Shown here piece after piece: positions 16,814-25,900 of a DNA stretch of 64,000 nt (positions are counted from its first letter, which is position 1; every line of letters starts with the position of its first letter). The DNA comes from Brevibacterium aurantiacum (GTDB taxonomy: Bacteria; Actinomycetota; Actinomycetes; Actinomycetales; Brevibacteriaceae). The stretch covers positions 1 through 64,000 of the forward strand of contig NZ_FXZB01000001.1 of NCBI RefSeq assembly GCF_900169065.1, given 5' to 3'. The notes beneath the pieces were generated by a model that worked only from the letters and a program-made list of their open reading frames with translations, ran no database searches and was not told where the DNA came from. The position numbers and the translations under genes were made by a program.

Positions 16814-17638
16814 ATGACCTCCAAAGTGCTCACGATCGCCGGTTCCGACGTCTCCGGCGGAGCTGGACTCGAAGCCGACCTGAAGATGTTCGAAGAATAC
16901 GGCGCATTCGGCACCGCCGCCGTGACCTGCATCGTCACCTTCGACCCGAATGACGGCTTCAGCCATGTCATCGAATTCATCGACCCCGAGGTTGTGACGA
17001 GGCAGCTCGAATCGACGCTGGCCGTGCACAAGTTCGATGCGATCAAGTCGGGCATGCTCGGGTCCGTGGAGAACGCGCTGGTCCTGGCTCAGAAGCTGAA
17101 GACCAATGAGCTGCCCTATGTCTTCGACCCCGTCCTCGTGTGCAAGGGTGCGGGCACAATGGTCGACCTCAAGGATCTCTTCGTCGACAACCTCGTGCCT
17201 TTGGCCACGGTCATCACCCCGAACCTCGAAGAGGCCGCCACGTTGGCCGGACTCGAGCCCATCGATTCGGTTGAGGGCATGGTCGAGGCCGCGAAGATCA
17301 TCCACGCCCAGGGTGCGAAGAACGTCGTCGTCAAGGGTGGTGCACGTCTGACCGGTGAAGATGCCATCGACATCGTCTTCGACGGTGAGAGCATCACGAC
17401 GCTGCGCTCACGCAAGGTCAATGAGAAACTCGTCAACGGTGCAGGCTGTTCCTTCGCCTCATCCATCGCCGCTGGCATCACCACTGGCTTGAGCATCCAG
17501 GACGCGGTCGTCTCGGCGAAGGAGAAGGTCGCTCACGGCATCGCAAACTGCCTCGACAACGCCACCGGCGTGGCCTCACTGTTCCACCCCGCGGCACGGA
17601 CTCAGCCCTCACCCGAGGTCCGGGTCACGGTGGACTGA
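16814..17638 (+). CDS. pdxK: Pyridoxal/pyridoxine kinase (PdxK/ThiD-like ribokinase fold)
   Basis: A 274-residue kinase starting MTSKVLTIAGSDVSGGAGLEAD, the substrate-binding block of the PdxK/ThiD family. The anion-hole motif reads NGAGCSFAS, with Cys in place of the usual Asp; that variant is known from the B. subtilis-type PdxK that accepts both pyridoxine and hydroxymethylpyrimidine. AAAGGA precedes the ATG by six bases. It is the last gene before a strong terminator. Confidence 0.82.
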   Translation: MTSKVLTIAGSDVSGGAGLEADLKMFEEYGAFGTAAVTCIVTFDPNDGFSHVIEFIDPEVVTRQLESTLAVHKFDAIKSGMLGSVENALVLAQKLKTNELPYVFDPVLVCKGAGTMVDLKDLFVDNLVPLATVITPNLEEAATLAGLEPIDSVEGMVEAAKIIHAQGAKNVVVKGGARLTGEDAIDIVFDGESITTLRSRKVNEKLVNGAGCSFASSIAAGITTGLSIQDAVVSAKEKVAHGIANCLDNATGVASLFHPAARTQPSPEVRVTVD

Positions 17639-17681
17639 CCCGAGCGTCCGAACCAGAGCGTCTCGACCAGCAGGAGACAGA

Positions 17682-17721
17682 GAACTGCCCCGCACACCAG
17701 CTCAGGTGTGCGGGGCAGTTC
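17682..17721. terminator. Bidirectional terminator between pdxK and rpmE2
   Basis: A 17-bp perfect stem (GAACTGCCCCGCACACC) with a six-base loop lies between the convergent genes. Confidence 0.88.
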
Positions 17722-17776
17722 GCATGAGTCATGCGTGACGGTCGGAACCGTCGGGTCGGTCGAAACCGACAGGGGG

Positions 17777-18031
17777 TCAGCGCTTGCCGAAGCCCTTGTA
17801 GCGATCCTTGAACTTCTCGACGCGGCCTGCGGAGTCGAGGATGCGCTGCTTTCCGGTGTAGAACGGGTGCGATGCACTCGAGATCTCAACGTCGATGACT
17901 GGGTAGGTGTTGCCATCTTCCCACTCGATCGTCTTGTCGCTCTTCGCGGTCGAGCGGGTGAGGATCTTGGTTCCCGACGACAGATCGTTGAACACGATCG
18001 GTGCGTATTCCGGGTGGATGTCCTTTTTCAT
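17777..18031 (-). CDS. rpmE2: 50S ribosomal protein L31 type B
   Basis: An 84-residue L31 beginning [14 protein letters not shown] and ending [12 protein letters not shown]. It lacks the CxxC zinc ligands of the zinc-containing L31, so it is the zinc-independent paralogue that in many bacteria replaces the other form under zinc limitation. The start at ATG 18031 fits the family; the frame extends 27 codons upstream without similarity. I see no Zur-type operator, but a perfect 14-bp palindrome (ATGGGTCGACCCAT, 18068-18081) lies 37 bases upstream. Confidence 0.93.
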   Translation of the reverse strand: MKKDIHPEYAPIVFNDLSSGTKILTRSTAKSDKTIEWEDGNTYPVIDVEISSASHPFYTGKQRILDSAGRVEKFKDRYKGFGKR

Positions 18032-18207
18032 ATTCTTACCTTTGCTGAATCCGCTCAGGCGCCTGGTATGGGTCGACCCATCCGCCAGTGCCCGAATTCG
18101 TCTGCTGGACACGCCCCGTACCGTAGGAACCGGACACGAAGCGACAGTCCAGTCTATCTGATGGACCGGCCCAAAGCGATTCCCGCACCGTCTCCTAAAC
18201 TGTGGCC

Positions 18208-18759
18208 ATGAACACCAAGGAACGCATCTCCGCGCAATTCGACCTCACGCCCGCCGCAACCGCTCCCGACCTCATGGCCGCATCGACCGCCGAGGCGCTG
18301 TCGTCGATCGCCGGCGAGGTCCACGCGTTCGCCATCGATCCGCAGATCGCCGACACAGCCGCCCTGCTCGATGCCACCGGGCTGGGACCCGAAACCTCGG
18401 CGAACTGTGTTCTCGTCGCCGGTTCGCGCGCCGGTGAGGAGCGCATCGCCGCCTGCATGGTGCTCGCGAACACCCGTGCCGATGTGAACAAGCGCGTGAA
18501 GAAACTCCTCGACGTGCGCAAGGCCTCGTTCCTGCCCATGGACCGTGCGGTTGGCGAATCGGGGATGGAGTACGGCGGCATCGGGCCCATCGGTCTGCCT
18601 GCCGACTACCGGATCCTCATCGACTCACGCGTCGCCGAGGCCAAAGAGCTCATCATCGGTTCAGGCATCCGTGGTTCCAAGCTCATCCTCTCCGGTGCGG
18701 CGTTGGCATCGCTTCCCACCGCCGAGGTGGTCGAGGGTCTCGCGAACGAGATCAGCTGA
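18208..18759 (+). CDS. YbaK/EbsC-family aminoacyl-tRNA deacylase-like protein
   Basis: A 183-residue protein with the YbaK/ProX editing fold: [22 protein letters not shown] and the glycine-rich [17 protein letters not shown] contain the conserved lysine and the GxxxP loop. Such proteins hydrolyse mischarged tRNAs in trans. The ATG at 18208 is preceded by TAAACT seven bases away without a Shine-Dalgarno sequence, so the mRNA may be leaderless; GTG 18202 is an alternative start. The target amino acid is unknown. Confidence 0.82.
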   Translation: MNTKERISAQFDLTPAATAPDLMAASTAEALSSIAGEVHAFAIDPQIADTAALLDATGLGPETSANCVLVAGSRAGEERIAACMVLANTRADVNKRVKKLLDVRKASFLPMDRAVGESGMEYGGIGPIGLPADYRILIDSRVAEAKELIIGSGIRGSKLILSGAALASLPTAEVVEGLANEIS

Positions 18760-18764
18760 GATTC

Positions 18765-18814
18765 TCGGTCAGCTCAGGTCGTCGGTCAGCTGAGGTCGTC
18801 GGTCAGCTCAGTCC
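18765..18814. repeat. Three 16-17-bp tandem repeats at converging gene ends
   Basis: The unit TCGGTCAGCTCAGGTCG occurs three times (the second with one change, the third shortened). The units resemble the deacylase stop region (GATCAGCTGAG), and the last copy encodes the final codons and stop of the gene on the opposite strand. Confidence 0.92.
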
Positions 18815-19573
18815 TGCCTTGTCGAGCACGAAGTCGATGAGTGGTTCGTAGAGGTAGGGCACGACGTCGTCATCGAGAGGGACGGTGACCTCGATGGCTC
18901 TCTGCGCCTCGGCGACGAAGAGGGCCGGATCGTTGCAGTCCGCGTAGCCCAGCGTGCGCAGTCCCCGTGTCGAGGCCGCACCTGCCCACCCATGATCGGC
19001 CACGATCAGGTCGGGGGCAGCGCCACCTCGGCAAGTGATGTCATCCAGCAGTGCGTGCATGGGTTCGGCGAGGTGAGTGTGCGGGGTCCCACCGTGCTGG
19101 TGCCAGGTCCACACGCGGTTGATCTGCCGGCAGTCGCCGCCGAGTCCCGGAACCGGAACGGCGTTGGCCTGGTGCATGATTGTGGCGCCGCCGGCATCAG
19201 CGGCCGCGGCGATGGCCATGTGCACGGGAAGGAGGCCCGCGGGATGACCGGTGGCGAAGAGTATCTCTCCCCCGGCACGAGTGACCTCGCCGATAGCCAC
19301 GGCTACACGCTCGAGGGCATCGATGCAGCGTTGCGTCGAAATCGTGTCCACACCCTCGACGAAGTCCGTTTCGGGACGCAGCCCGCACCGGTCGACCATA
19401 AGAGCGAACACGGAGTCATAGTCCCAATCGCGGGTGAGTTCGACACCGAAGTCGAACTGCTTCTCCTGTGCGAGGAACCGGTGGATGTGGGAGAGGTTGT
19501 TCTCTCGGGGTGTTCCCACCTCACCGGTGATGCGAGCTGCTTCCAGGGCGTGGGCGAGTGTGGTGCGGTCCAC
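18803..19573 (-). CDS. Conserved actinobacterial protein, possible phosphatase
   Basis: A 256-residue protein. I recall this family being annotated as phosphatase in corynebacteria but cannot verify it. Visible features are the blocks FATGHPAGLLPVHMA (about 106-120), HQHGGTPHTHLAEP and VADHGWAGAA, rich in conserved-looking His and Asp that could bind a metal. No signal peptide or membrane segment is present. The start is GTG 19573 with GAGGAG seven bases upstream. The C-terminus lies in the third copy of the local tandem repeat. Confidence 0.55.
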   Translation of the reverse strand: MDRTTLAHALEAARITGEVGTPRENNLSHIHRFLAQEKQFDFGVELTRDWDYDSVFALMVDRCGLRPETDFVEGVDTISTQRCIDALERVAVAIGEVTRAGGEILFATGHPAGLLPVHMAIAAAADAGGATIMHQANAVPVPGLGGDCRQINRVWTWHQHGGTPHTHLAEPMHALLDDITCRGGAAPDLIVADHGWAGAASTRGLRTLGYADCNDPALFVAEAQRAIEVTVPLDDDVVPYLYEPLIDFVLDKAGLS

Positions 19574-19680
19574 TGGTCTCCTCTTGTGCGGTCACGTGCG
19601 CCAAAGTCACGACGAAAATGGTCATGAAAACGGCAGGACAATGTCTGTCTCCAGTCTCCCACAGCCGGTCTCGCCCCCGG

Positions 19681-20310
19681 TCAGCGCTGTGGAGGGCTCT
19701 GGTCCCGCAATGGTCGGCGCCCCGTGACTGTCAGCAGCATCTCCCGGGCGCTCGCCCGCACTTCGCGCGGGCCGGTGCCCATGCTGAACTCTGCGTCCTC
19801 GGCGATGAGTCTGACACCGGTGAGATCCGTGCCGAAGTAGGCGAGGTTCTTCTCCCCTGCCTGTTCGAGTACGAGTCTGATCCGTTCTGCGGGTGCCGAT
19901 GCAAGTCCCAGAGGCTCCGTGATGTCGAGGCCGTGGATGACGTCGTGGCTGAGGGCTCCCACCGGACCGCCGCCGGGTGGTCTCCATGGATTGCGGATAT
20001 TCTCTCTCAGCGCGGCCAGGAGGTCGGCGTTCGTGAGTGTGTTCGTGTCCTCGTGGGCGAGATGATCGGCGAAGTCGTTGAACCTGAATCCACGTCTGGC
20101 CAGGCCCAGAAGGAAACGGAGACCTCTGTGTCGGTAGGCCATCGTCATATGGGCGACGACTACCCTGACCCGCCACCCGGTGCACAGCGAAGGTGCCGAC
20201 CAGTCGTGTGAGTCGAGTCCGTTAAGCAGGTCGACCACGCGGGCGCGCTCGGCGAAGGTCTCGTCGCGGATGAGTTCAGCGGAGGGATGTGTGTTCTTCT
20301 TTGGGTTCAT
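19681..20310 (-). CDS. Maleylpyruvate isomerase/DinB-fold, mycothiol-dependent family protein
   Basis: A 209-residue protein with the N-terminal DinB four-helix fold of the mycothiol-dependent MPI family: LCTGWRVRVVVAHM and LSHDVIHGLDI supply the three metal-binding histidines. Such enzymes act as thiol-dependent isomerases or transferases. The family points to a mycothiol-producing host. I prefer ATG 20310 (MNPKKN); the frame extends 11 codons upstream. Confidence 0.8.
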   Translation of the reverse strand: MNPKKNTHPSAELIRDETFAERARVVDLLNGLDSHDWSAPSLCTGWRVRVVVAHMTMAYRHRGLRFLLGLARRGFRFNDFADHLAHEDTNTLTNADLLAALRENIRNPWRPPGGGPVGALSHDVIHGLDITEPLGLASAPAERIRLVLEQAGEKNLAYFGTDLTGVRLIAEDAEFSMGTGPREVRASAREMLLTVTGRRPLRDQSPPQR

Positions 20311-20377
20311 ACTTCTTATACGCAGGTCCGGGTGCGAACTCATCGGTCGACGACGAAATTCTTTTCAGACGAGCGTC

Positions 20378-21364
20378 TCAGGCAGTGGGGTCCACACTCT
20401 CTGGGAGGCCGAACTCGCGGAATCGTCCCTGGCTGCCGAGGAAAGTGACCAGATGGGACACCGTGTTCTCTCGCACCTCGACGAGGAGCAGCGCAAAGGC
20501 ACGCGGCACACCGTCGCTGCCGACCCGGTACTGCCCGAAGCCTGGGCTGCCGTTGATCGGCACGGGAATGAGTCGGTCACCGTCGCAGGCATCGGCTGCG
20601 CTCATGACCGTAAGAATGGTCTCTCGTCCTTCGAGCCACCAGGCGAACGGCGGCATCGAGGACCGAGCGTCTTCACGCAACAGACGCCGGAGCGCGACCA
20701 TGTCGTGGGCCTCGAAGGCGCTGACATAGTCATCGAGCAGTTGCCTCTGCCGGGCGTCGGTGGGGTCGAAGACCTCTGTTGTCTCTGGTGGGGACTTCGC
20801 CAAGCGTGCTCGTGCCCGTTGCAGGGCGCTGTTGACGGCAGGCACCGTGGTTCCGATGATGTGCGCGGACTCCTCGGCGCTGAAGCTGAGAACCTCACGC
20901 AGCAGGAGCACCGCGCGTTGCCGTGGTGCCAGACGCTGCAAAGCCGCGATGAAGGCATAGCGCACGCTCAAACGCTGTTCGACGATCTCGGCCGGGTCGG
21001 TGGCCGAGATCACCCGGGAGTCAGGGATCGGTTCGACGAAGTGATCGGCTGACAGCGGCGCACCCAAATCAGCAGACGTGGTGCCTGTCCGCGCAGGGCC
21101 CAGGTCGGTGGCCCTGGTCCGGCGACGTGCGCCGCGCAGCAGATCCAGGCAGATATTGGTCGCGATCCGGTGCACCCAGGTAGAGAGCGTCGCCCGTTGC
21201 GGGTCATAGCTCTCAAGGGAGCGGTAGGCCCGCAGGATCGTCTCCTGGACTGCGTCGTCGGTGTCCGCCACGTTCCCGAGCATTCGGTAGCAGTAGGCAG
21301 TCAGCCGAATACGCAGTTCCTCGAGATCATCGACCGTTGGTCTCAGCGGTGCGTCTGTGCTCAC
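20378..21364 (-). CDS. ECF sigma factor with C-terminal SnoaL-like domain (SigG type)
   Basis: A 328-residue sigma factor. Region 2 is the block RLTAYCYRMLGNVADTDDAV (about 19-38) with the -10 recognition helix after it, and region 4 is QRLAPRQRAVLLLREVLSFS and onward. About 115 extra C-terminal residues form a SnoaL-like (NTF2-fold) domain, as in SigG/SigJ-type ECF factors, where it modulates activity in place of a separate anti-sigma factor. No anti-sigma gene is adjacent. The start is GTG 21364. It borders the island scar region. Confidence 0.88.
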   Translation of the reverse strand: MSTDAPLRPTVDDLEELRIRLTAYCYRMLGNVADTDDAVQETILRAYRSLESYDPQRATLSTWVHRIATNICLDLLRGARRRTRATDLGPARTGTTSADLGAPLSADHFVEPIPDSRVISATDPAEIVEQRLSVRYAFIAALQRLAPRQRAVLLLREVLSFSAEESAHIIGTTVPAVNSALQRARARLAKSPPETTEVFDPTDARQRQLLDDYVSAFEAHDMVALRRLLREDARSSMPPFAWWLEGRETILTVMSAADACDGDRLIPVPINGSPGFGQYRVGSDGVPRAFALLLVEVRENTVSHLVTFLGSQGRFREFGLPESVDPTA

Positions 21365-21457
21365 ACCGACATCATCACACGAAACCGGGGCGAGTGACCA
21401 TCATTGAGCAAGGATATGGATGGCGCTTGTGCAGTTGGTGTGGCGTGAGGCTCGACC

Positions 21458-21550
21458 TCAGAGAGCAGCTTCAGGCTCCGTCTGCAGAGCAAAGCAGGCC
21501 ACCGCCGAGGCGGCTGCGACGTTGAGTGAGTCCACTCCAGCGGGCATCGA
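21458..21550 (-). pseudogene. Remnant 1: second copy of a trmH 3' end
   Basis: The frame reads MPAGVDSLNVAAASAVACF, then ALQTEPEAAL and stop. The first part is the C-terminal motif of TrmH/SpoU enzymes and is nearly identical at DNA level (57 of 58 bases over 21481-21538) to the end of the larger fragment at 21821-22243, but the tail after Gln differs. Upstream the similarity fades within about 10 codons. It is a scar, not a gene. Confidence 0.8.
21481..21538. repeat. 58-bp direct repeat, copy A
   Basis: It runs from TCTGCAGAGC to TGAGTCCACTCC and recurs at 21829-21886 with a single substitution, 348 bases apart. Both copies encode the last codons of a TrmH-type gene. The arrangement resembles an attachment-site or recombination duplication. 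Confidence 0.92.
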
Positions 21551-21626
21551 CACCCTCCACTCAGTCTTTGCTGGAATTCGGGTCACCGTGTCTCAGGGAT
21601 GATCATACGAATGATGAGTGCGATCA

Positions 21627-21812
21627 TCAGATCTTTTTCGGCCGGATCACCAGTCGAGTGGTTATGCGTTGCCCCTCACTCTGAACTATCGCAAATTTCG
21701 CGACAGTTGATTCTCCTTCGAGCTCCCCGCGCAAAGCGTTGGAAACGTGCTTGCCGATAGTCTTCACATCGCGTCCAAATAGAAGCGTTAGCTGAGGGCG
21801 TGTCAGCCGCTG
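21627..21812 (-). pseudogene. RhuM-family (virulence RhuM) gene remnant
   Basis: The continuous minus-strand frame reads RLTRPQLTLLFGRDVKTIGK, then HVSNALRGELEGESTVAKFA, then IVQSEGQRITTRLVIRPKKI and stop. This fits the N-terminal helix-turn-helix block of RhuM proteins (…AELFGRDVKTIGKH…ALREEL…STVAKFATVQ…); in intact members it is followed by a VEHYNLD-type segment, which is missing. There is no plausible start codon and the frame runs into the trmH fragment. RhuM genes often travel inside type I restriction loci, so this may be cargo of an earlier island. The match is by memory. Confidence 0.62.
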
Positions 21813-21820
21813 ACACGAGA

Positions 21821-22243
21821 TCAGTCGTTCTGCAGAGCAAAGCAGGCCACCGCCGACGCGGCTGCGACGTTGAGTGAGTCCACTCCCCCTGACATCGGGA
21901 TCATCACCGTCGAATCGCAGGCGGCGATCGTCGAGCGGCGCAGACCGTCGCCCTCGGTGCCGAAGACGATGGCGGTGCGCTCGGGAGCGTTCGCAGCGAA
22001 ATCACGGATGGCCACCGAATCCTGTTCGAGGGCCAGAGCTGCGACATGGAAGCCGAGCTCACGCAATGAGTCGACTCCAGCCGGCCAGGACTCGATCCGC
22101 GTCCACGGCACCTGGAACACCGTGCCCATGGAGACTCGGATGGAACGCCGGTAGAGAGGATCGGCGCACCTCGGCGTGACCAGGACGGCATCGACGCCGA
22201 ACGCGGCGGCGGATCGGAAGATCGCGCCCACGTTGATGTGGTG
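21821..22243 (-). pseudogene. Displaced 3' part of the host trmH (SPOUT domain)
   Basis: About 140 codons starting HHINVGAIFRSAAAFGVDAV. It contains all SPOUT motifs (GAIFRSAAAFG, PLYRRSIRVSMGTVFQVP, IVFGTEGDGL, IPMSGGVDSLNVAAASAVA) and an intact stop, but no N-terminal domain and no start codon; the frame loses family resemblance upstream of 22243. It is the natural continuation of the N-terminal half now found at 30341-30865: joining them at AAC-GTG yields a 310-residue TrmH in frame. Confidence 0.88.
21829..21886. repeat. 58-bp direct repeat, copy B
   Basis: The partner of 21481-21538, with one mismatch. It overlaps the last 19 codons of the displaced trmH 3' fragment. Confidence 0.92.
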
Positions 22244-22558
22244 TCCGGCTACGATCGGCTGCAAGGAAACCGCGCCTGACCAGGCACAACGGCATAAGCG
22301 CTTATCGCATGAGCAATTGGATAGATCATACCGATAGCGACGACTCTGGCTTTTGTATCGCAGTGAGTGAGGATGCCGAAGCGCCGAACTGCGATGAGAT
22401 CGAGACGGCTCCGGCACTTGTCCAGGTGGCGTGCTGACGGGGATGCGGGCCGTCCTGCAATGTAGATTGGAACGTCGGACACACCGAGCGAGGTGGTGGT
22501 TTCGCCGAACGGTGCCACACTGCGAGATCGCCGAGCATTCGAGGAAGGAGGGGCATTG
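22244..22558. other. Island left end without a supported gene
   Basis: No convincing gene. It contains a perfect 12-bp palindrome ATAAGCGCTTAT (22297-22308), 65 bases inside the inferred boundary, and an AT-richer stretch around 22285-22370. A minus-strand frame crosses the whole region but looks like a shadow of the small plus-strand genes. Confidence 0.4.
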
Positions 22559-22864
22559 ATGATCAGCAGCCCGTTCAACACGAGCGCGTCCAACTTCGGC
22601 AACGCGGCGATGCAGACGGCCGACGTCCCGTGGGACACTCCTGTGAAGATGCGGCTGGGAGCCGACGGGCCCGGTGAGACCGGCGCGTACATCGAGGTCA
22701 GCACCACTCGTGGATTCGCCAAGCGGATCCCGATCGACGAGGCACGCTTGTCCGAGTGCCGGCAAGAGCAGGACGGTGCGGCCGGGCTCGCGCTGTGCCA
22801 GCAACTCGTCGACGACCTGGCCGCGCGGATCGAGACGGCCGTGGCCGAAGCGGTGCGCGGTTGA
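22559..22864 (+). CDS. Small hypothetical protein, possibly phage-derived
   Basis: A 101-residue frame (MISSPFNTSASNFGNAAM…) preceded by the strong ribosome-binding sequence AAGGAGGGG six bases before the ATG. The product is acidic and soluble, without membrane segments; I recognise no domain. The strong Shine-Dalgarno sequence and the coupled downstream frame argue for a real gene. It is convergent with hsdR, at the far end of the island, in a place where companion genes often sit. Small tandem proteins of this kind are common in actinophages, but that is only an impression. Confidence 0.5.
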   Translation: MISSPFNTSASNFGNAAMQTADVPWDTPVKMRLGADGPGETGAYIEVSTTRGFAKRIPIDEARLSECRQEQDGAAGLALCQQLVDDLAARIETAVAEAVRG

Positions 22865-22968
22865 ACGGCCAGGCCGAGATGCTCGAACATGCCGCACCCT
22901 TGCGTGCCTGGCTGAATGCGCAGATTGTGGCGCGTGAGCGGCTGTGCCGCCAGCGCCCTTCGTGCTGA
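22861..22968 (+). CDS. Small hypothetical protein coupled to the preceding gene
   Basis: A 35-residue frame beginning at TTG 22861 that overlaps the previous stop by four bases (TTGA). It encodes NGQAEMLEHAAPLRAWLNAQ followed by IVARERLCRQRPSC, an amphipathic helical peptide. An alternative start is ATG 22879. No family is recognised. It ends two bases before the hsdR stop on the other strand. Confidence 0.35.
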   Translation: MNGQAEMLEHAAPLRAWLNAQIVARERLCRQRPSC

Positions 22969-22970
22969 CC

Positions 22971-25900
22971 TCAGTCCCCAGGCTCCCCACCCCCAGTGGC
23001 AAGTCCCCGGAACCGCTCGAAGAACCTGGAGAGCGCTTCGATGACCCGCTTCTTCTTGTCGCCATGGTTGGACTCGCGGTTGAACCGCGACACGGGTGGC
23101 AGGATGCGGGTGATCTCGGTGCCCGCTGTGCGCAGCTGGCCGTCCCGGAACGCGGCATCCACGAACGACCGCGTCTGCTCCAGCTTGAGCTTGTGCGTTT
23201 CGATGAGCTCTTGAAGCTCAGCCTCGCGCTTCGCGGAGATATACGCCTGCCACTGCTCATCGACCGCGCCCTGCAGCGACACCGACTCGACGAAGTCCTC
23301 GACGAGGTCGCGCTTGCTGCGCAGGGTCGGGCTCGCGTCGACGGCGCGGGTGATCTCAGCGCGGATCTCCTTGTCGTCGCCGTCGCCCTCCTCGGCGCGG
23401 AGCTTCTCGACGAGCATGAGAATGTAGTCGACGTTGATCTCGACCTGCTTGACGAGCTCGATCTCGAACGCGACGTCGTCATTGATGACCTCCCTGTCGC
23501 CGTCGCGATCGCGCGTGTACTCGTCGCGCAGGCGCAGGTAGATGCTGGTGTAATCCTGCCGCTGTCGCTCGGTGAGTGGGTCGTTGCCGTCGAAGTCGTC
23601 GAAGGACGTGAGGATGTTCTGCAGCCGCAGGATCGCACCGAACAGCTGGATGAAGTACTTCTGCGCCTGCTCCCCCACGATCTGCTGCCCGATCGGGAAG
23701 CGCGTGAGCAGTTCGGTGACCTTGTCGACGTACTCGCCGTAGTAGTCGCCGTACGGTTTCAACAGGACGACGCCGCGGGCATCCTTATTGCCGAACAGTT
23801 CCAACGCCGCGTTGGTCTCTTCCTCGAGGTCGCGGAAGGCGACGATGTTGCCGTAGGTCTTCACCGAGTTCAGGATGCGGTTCGTGCGCGAGTACGCCTG
23901 GATCAGGCCATGGGCGCGCAGGTTCTTGTCAACGAACAGCGTGTTCAGCGTCGTCGCGTCGAACCCAGTGAGGAACATGTTCACCACGATGACCAGGTCG
24001 ATCTCGCGGTTCTTCATCCGCTGCGACAGGTCCTTGTAGTAGTTCTGGAACCGGTCCGCACTCGTGTCGTAGCTGGTCCCGAACATGTCGTTGTAGTCCT
24101 GGATCGCATCTTCCAGGAACGAACGTGCGTCACCGTCGAGCGCATCGGTGTCGAACGCTTCATCATCGAGGATGCCGTCGGCTTCGGCCTCGTTCGCGCC
24201 GTAGCTGAAGATCAGTCCGACCTTCAGGCGCTTGTCCGGTGGCAGCTGCTCCATCTGCAGCTGAAACTGGTTGTAGTACCGGCGTGCGGCATCGATCGAC
24301 GCGGTCGCGAACAGCGCGTTGAACCCACGCACTCGCTTCCGCTCCTTGAGTGCCTCCGCCTGACGCCGGCCCCGCACCGAGTCGGCGACGTTCGTCACCA
24401 CGCCGTGCTCGCAACTCGACGACCGCTTCGTCTTCTGATCGAAGTGCTCCAGCGTGTACGCCACGACATCGCGGATCCGGCGCACGTCCAGGAGAGCTCT
24501 CTCCCGGTCGATCGCTGACACCTGTGAGTCGTCGGGGTTTCCGACCTTGATGGTGTTGATGTAGTCGATCCGGAACGGCAGCACGTTCTTGTCGGTGATG
24601 GCGTCGACGATCGTGTACGTGTGCAACTTGTCGCCGAACGCCTGCTCGGTCGTGCGCAACTGAGGGTTGCCACCGCTGCCGGCGTTCGCAGCGAAGATCG
24701 GCGTACCGGTGAACCCGAAAAGGTTGTACTTCTTGAACGCCCGCGTGATGTCGGTGTGCATGTCACCGAACTGCGACCGGTGACACTCATCGAAGATGAT
24801 CACCGCGTGGCCCGAGAAGACTTCGTGGCCCTTGTTCGCTTTGATGAACGTCGACAACTTCTGGATCGTCGTGATGATGATCCGCGCACCCCGGTCCTCA
24901 AGCTGCTTCTTCAGCACCGCCGTGGATGTGTTCGAGTTCGCCGCGCCCTTCTCGAACCGGTCGTACTCACGCATCGTCTGATAGTCGAGGTCTTTGCGAT
25001 CCACGACGAACAGCACCTTGTCCACACTCGGCATCTTCGATGCCAGCTGCGCTGCCTTGAACGAGGTGAGCGTCTTACCCGACCCCGTGGTGTGCCAGAC
25101 GTATCCGCCGGCATCGAGTGTGCCGAGCGTCTTGTAGTTCGTCGAGATCTGGATCTTCTGCAGGATCCGCTCCGTCGCCACGATCTGGTACGGCCGCATC
25201 ACCAGCAGGTCGCGATCCGCGGTGAGCACGCAGTATTTCGTCAGGATGTTCAACAGCGAGTGCTTCGCGAAGAACGTCTTCACAAATGCCGTCAGCTCGG
25301 CGATCGGCTGGTTGTTCGCATCGGCCCACCAGCTGGTGAACTCAAACGAGTTGCTCGTCTTCCTGCCCTTCCCGGCACCGCCAGACTTCTTCTGCTCGGC
25401 CAGGTGCCTGTTGCGGGTGCTGTTGGAGTAGTACTTCGTGAGCGTGCCGTTGCTGATCACGAACAATTGCACGTACTCGAACAGGCCCGAGCCGGCCCAG
25501 AAGCTGTCGCGCTGGTAGCGGTTGATCTGGTTGAAGGCCTCGCGGATGTCGACGCCTCGGCGCTTCATTTCGATGTGCACCAACGGCAGCCCGTTGACGA
25601 GCACGGTCACGTCGTAACGGTTGGCGTACTTCGCACCGCCGTCGACGGCATCACCCTCGCCACGCGCGATCTCGTACTGGTTGATGACCTGCAACTGGTT
25701 GTTGTGGATGTTGGTCTTGTCGATCAGCGCGATGTTCTTCGTCGTCCCATCATCGCGCCTGAGGATCTGGACGTGGTCCTCCTGGACACGCGCCGTCTTC
25801 TCGATGATGCCGTCGTTGGCACCTGCGATCTTCGTCGTGAAGAACTGCTCCCACTCGGCATCCGAGAAGGTCATCGTGTTGACCTTCTCGAGCTGCACCC

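Noticed and set aside
22249-22890. 213-codon minus-strand frame at the island's left end
   Set aside because: It is Ser/Arg/Pro-rich, has no family resemblance, and lies opposite the small plus-strand genes that have a strong ribosome-binding site; it is probably a shadow frame.
21821-23638. 605-codon minus-strand frame spanning hsdR and the trmH fragment
   Set aside because: Only its last 140 codons (the trmH fragment) are protein-like. The first part is out of frame with hsdR, and a chance open frame joins the two.
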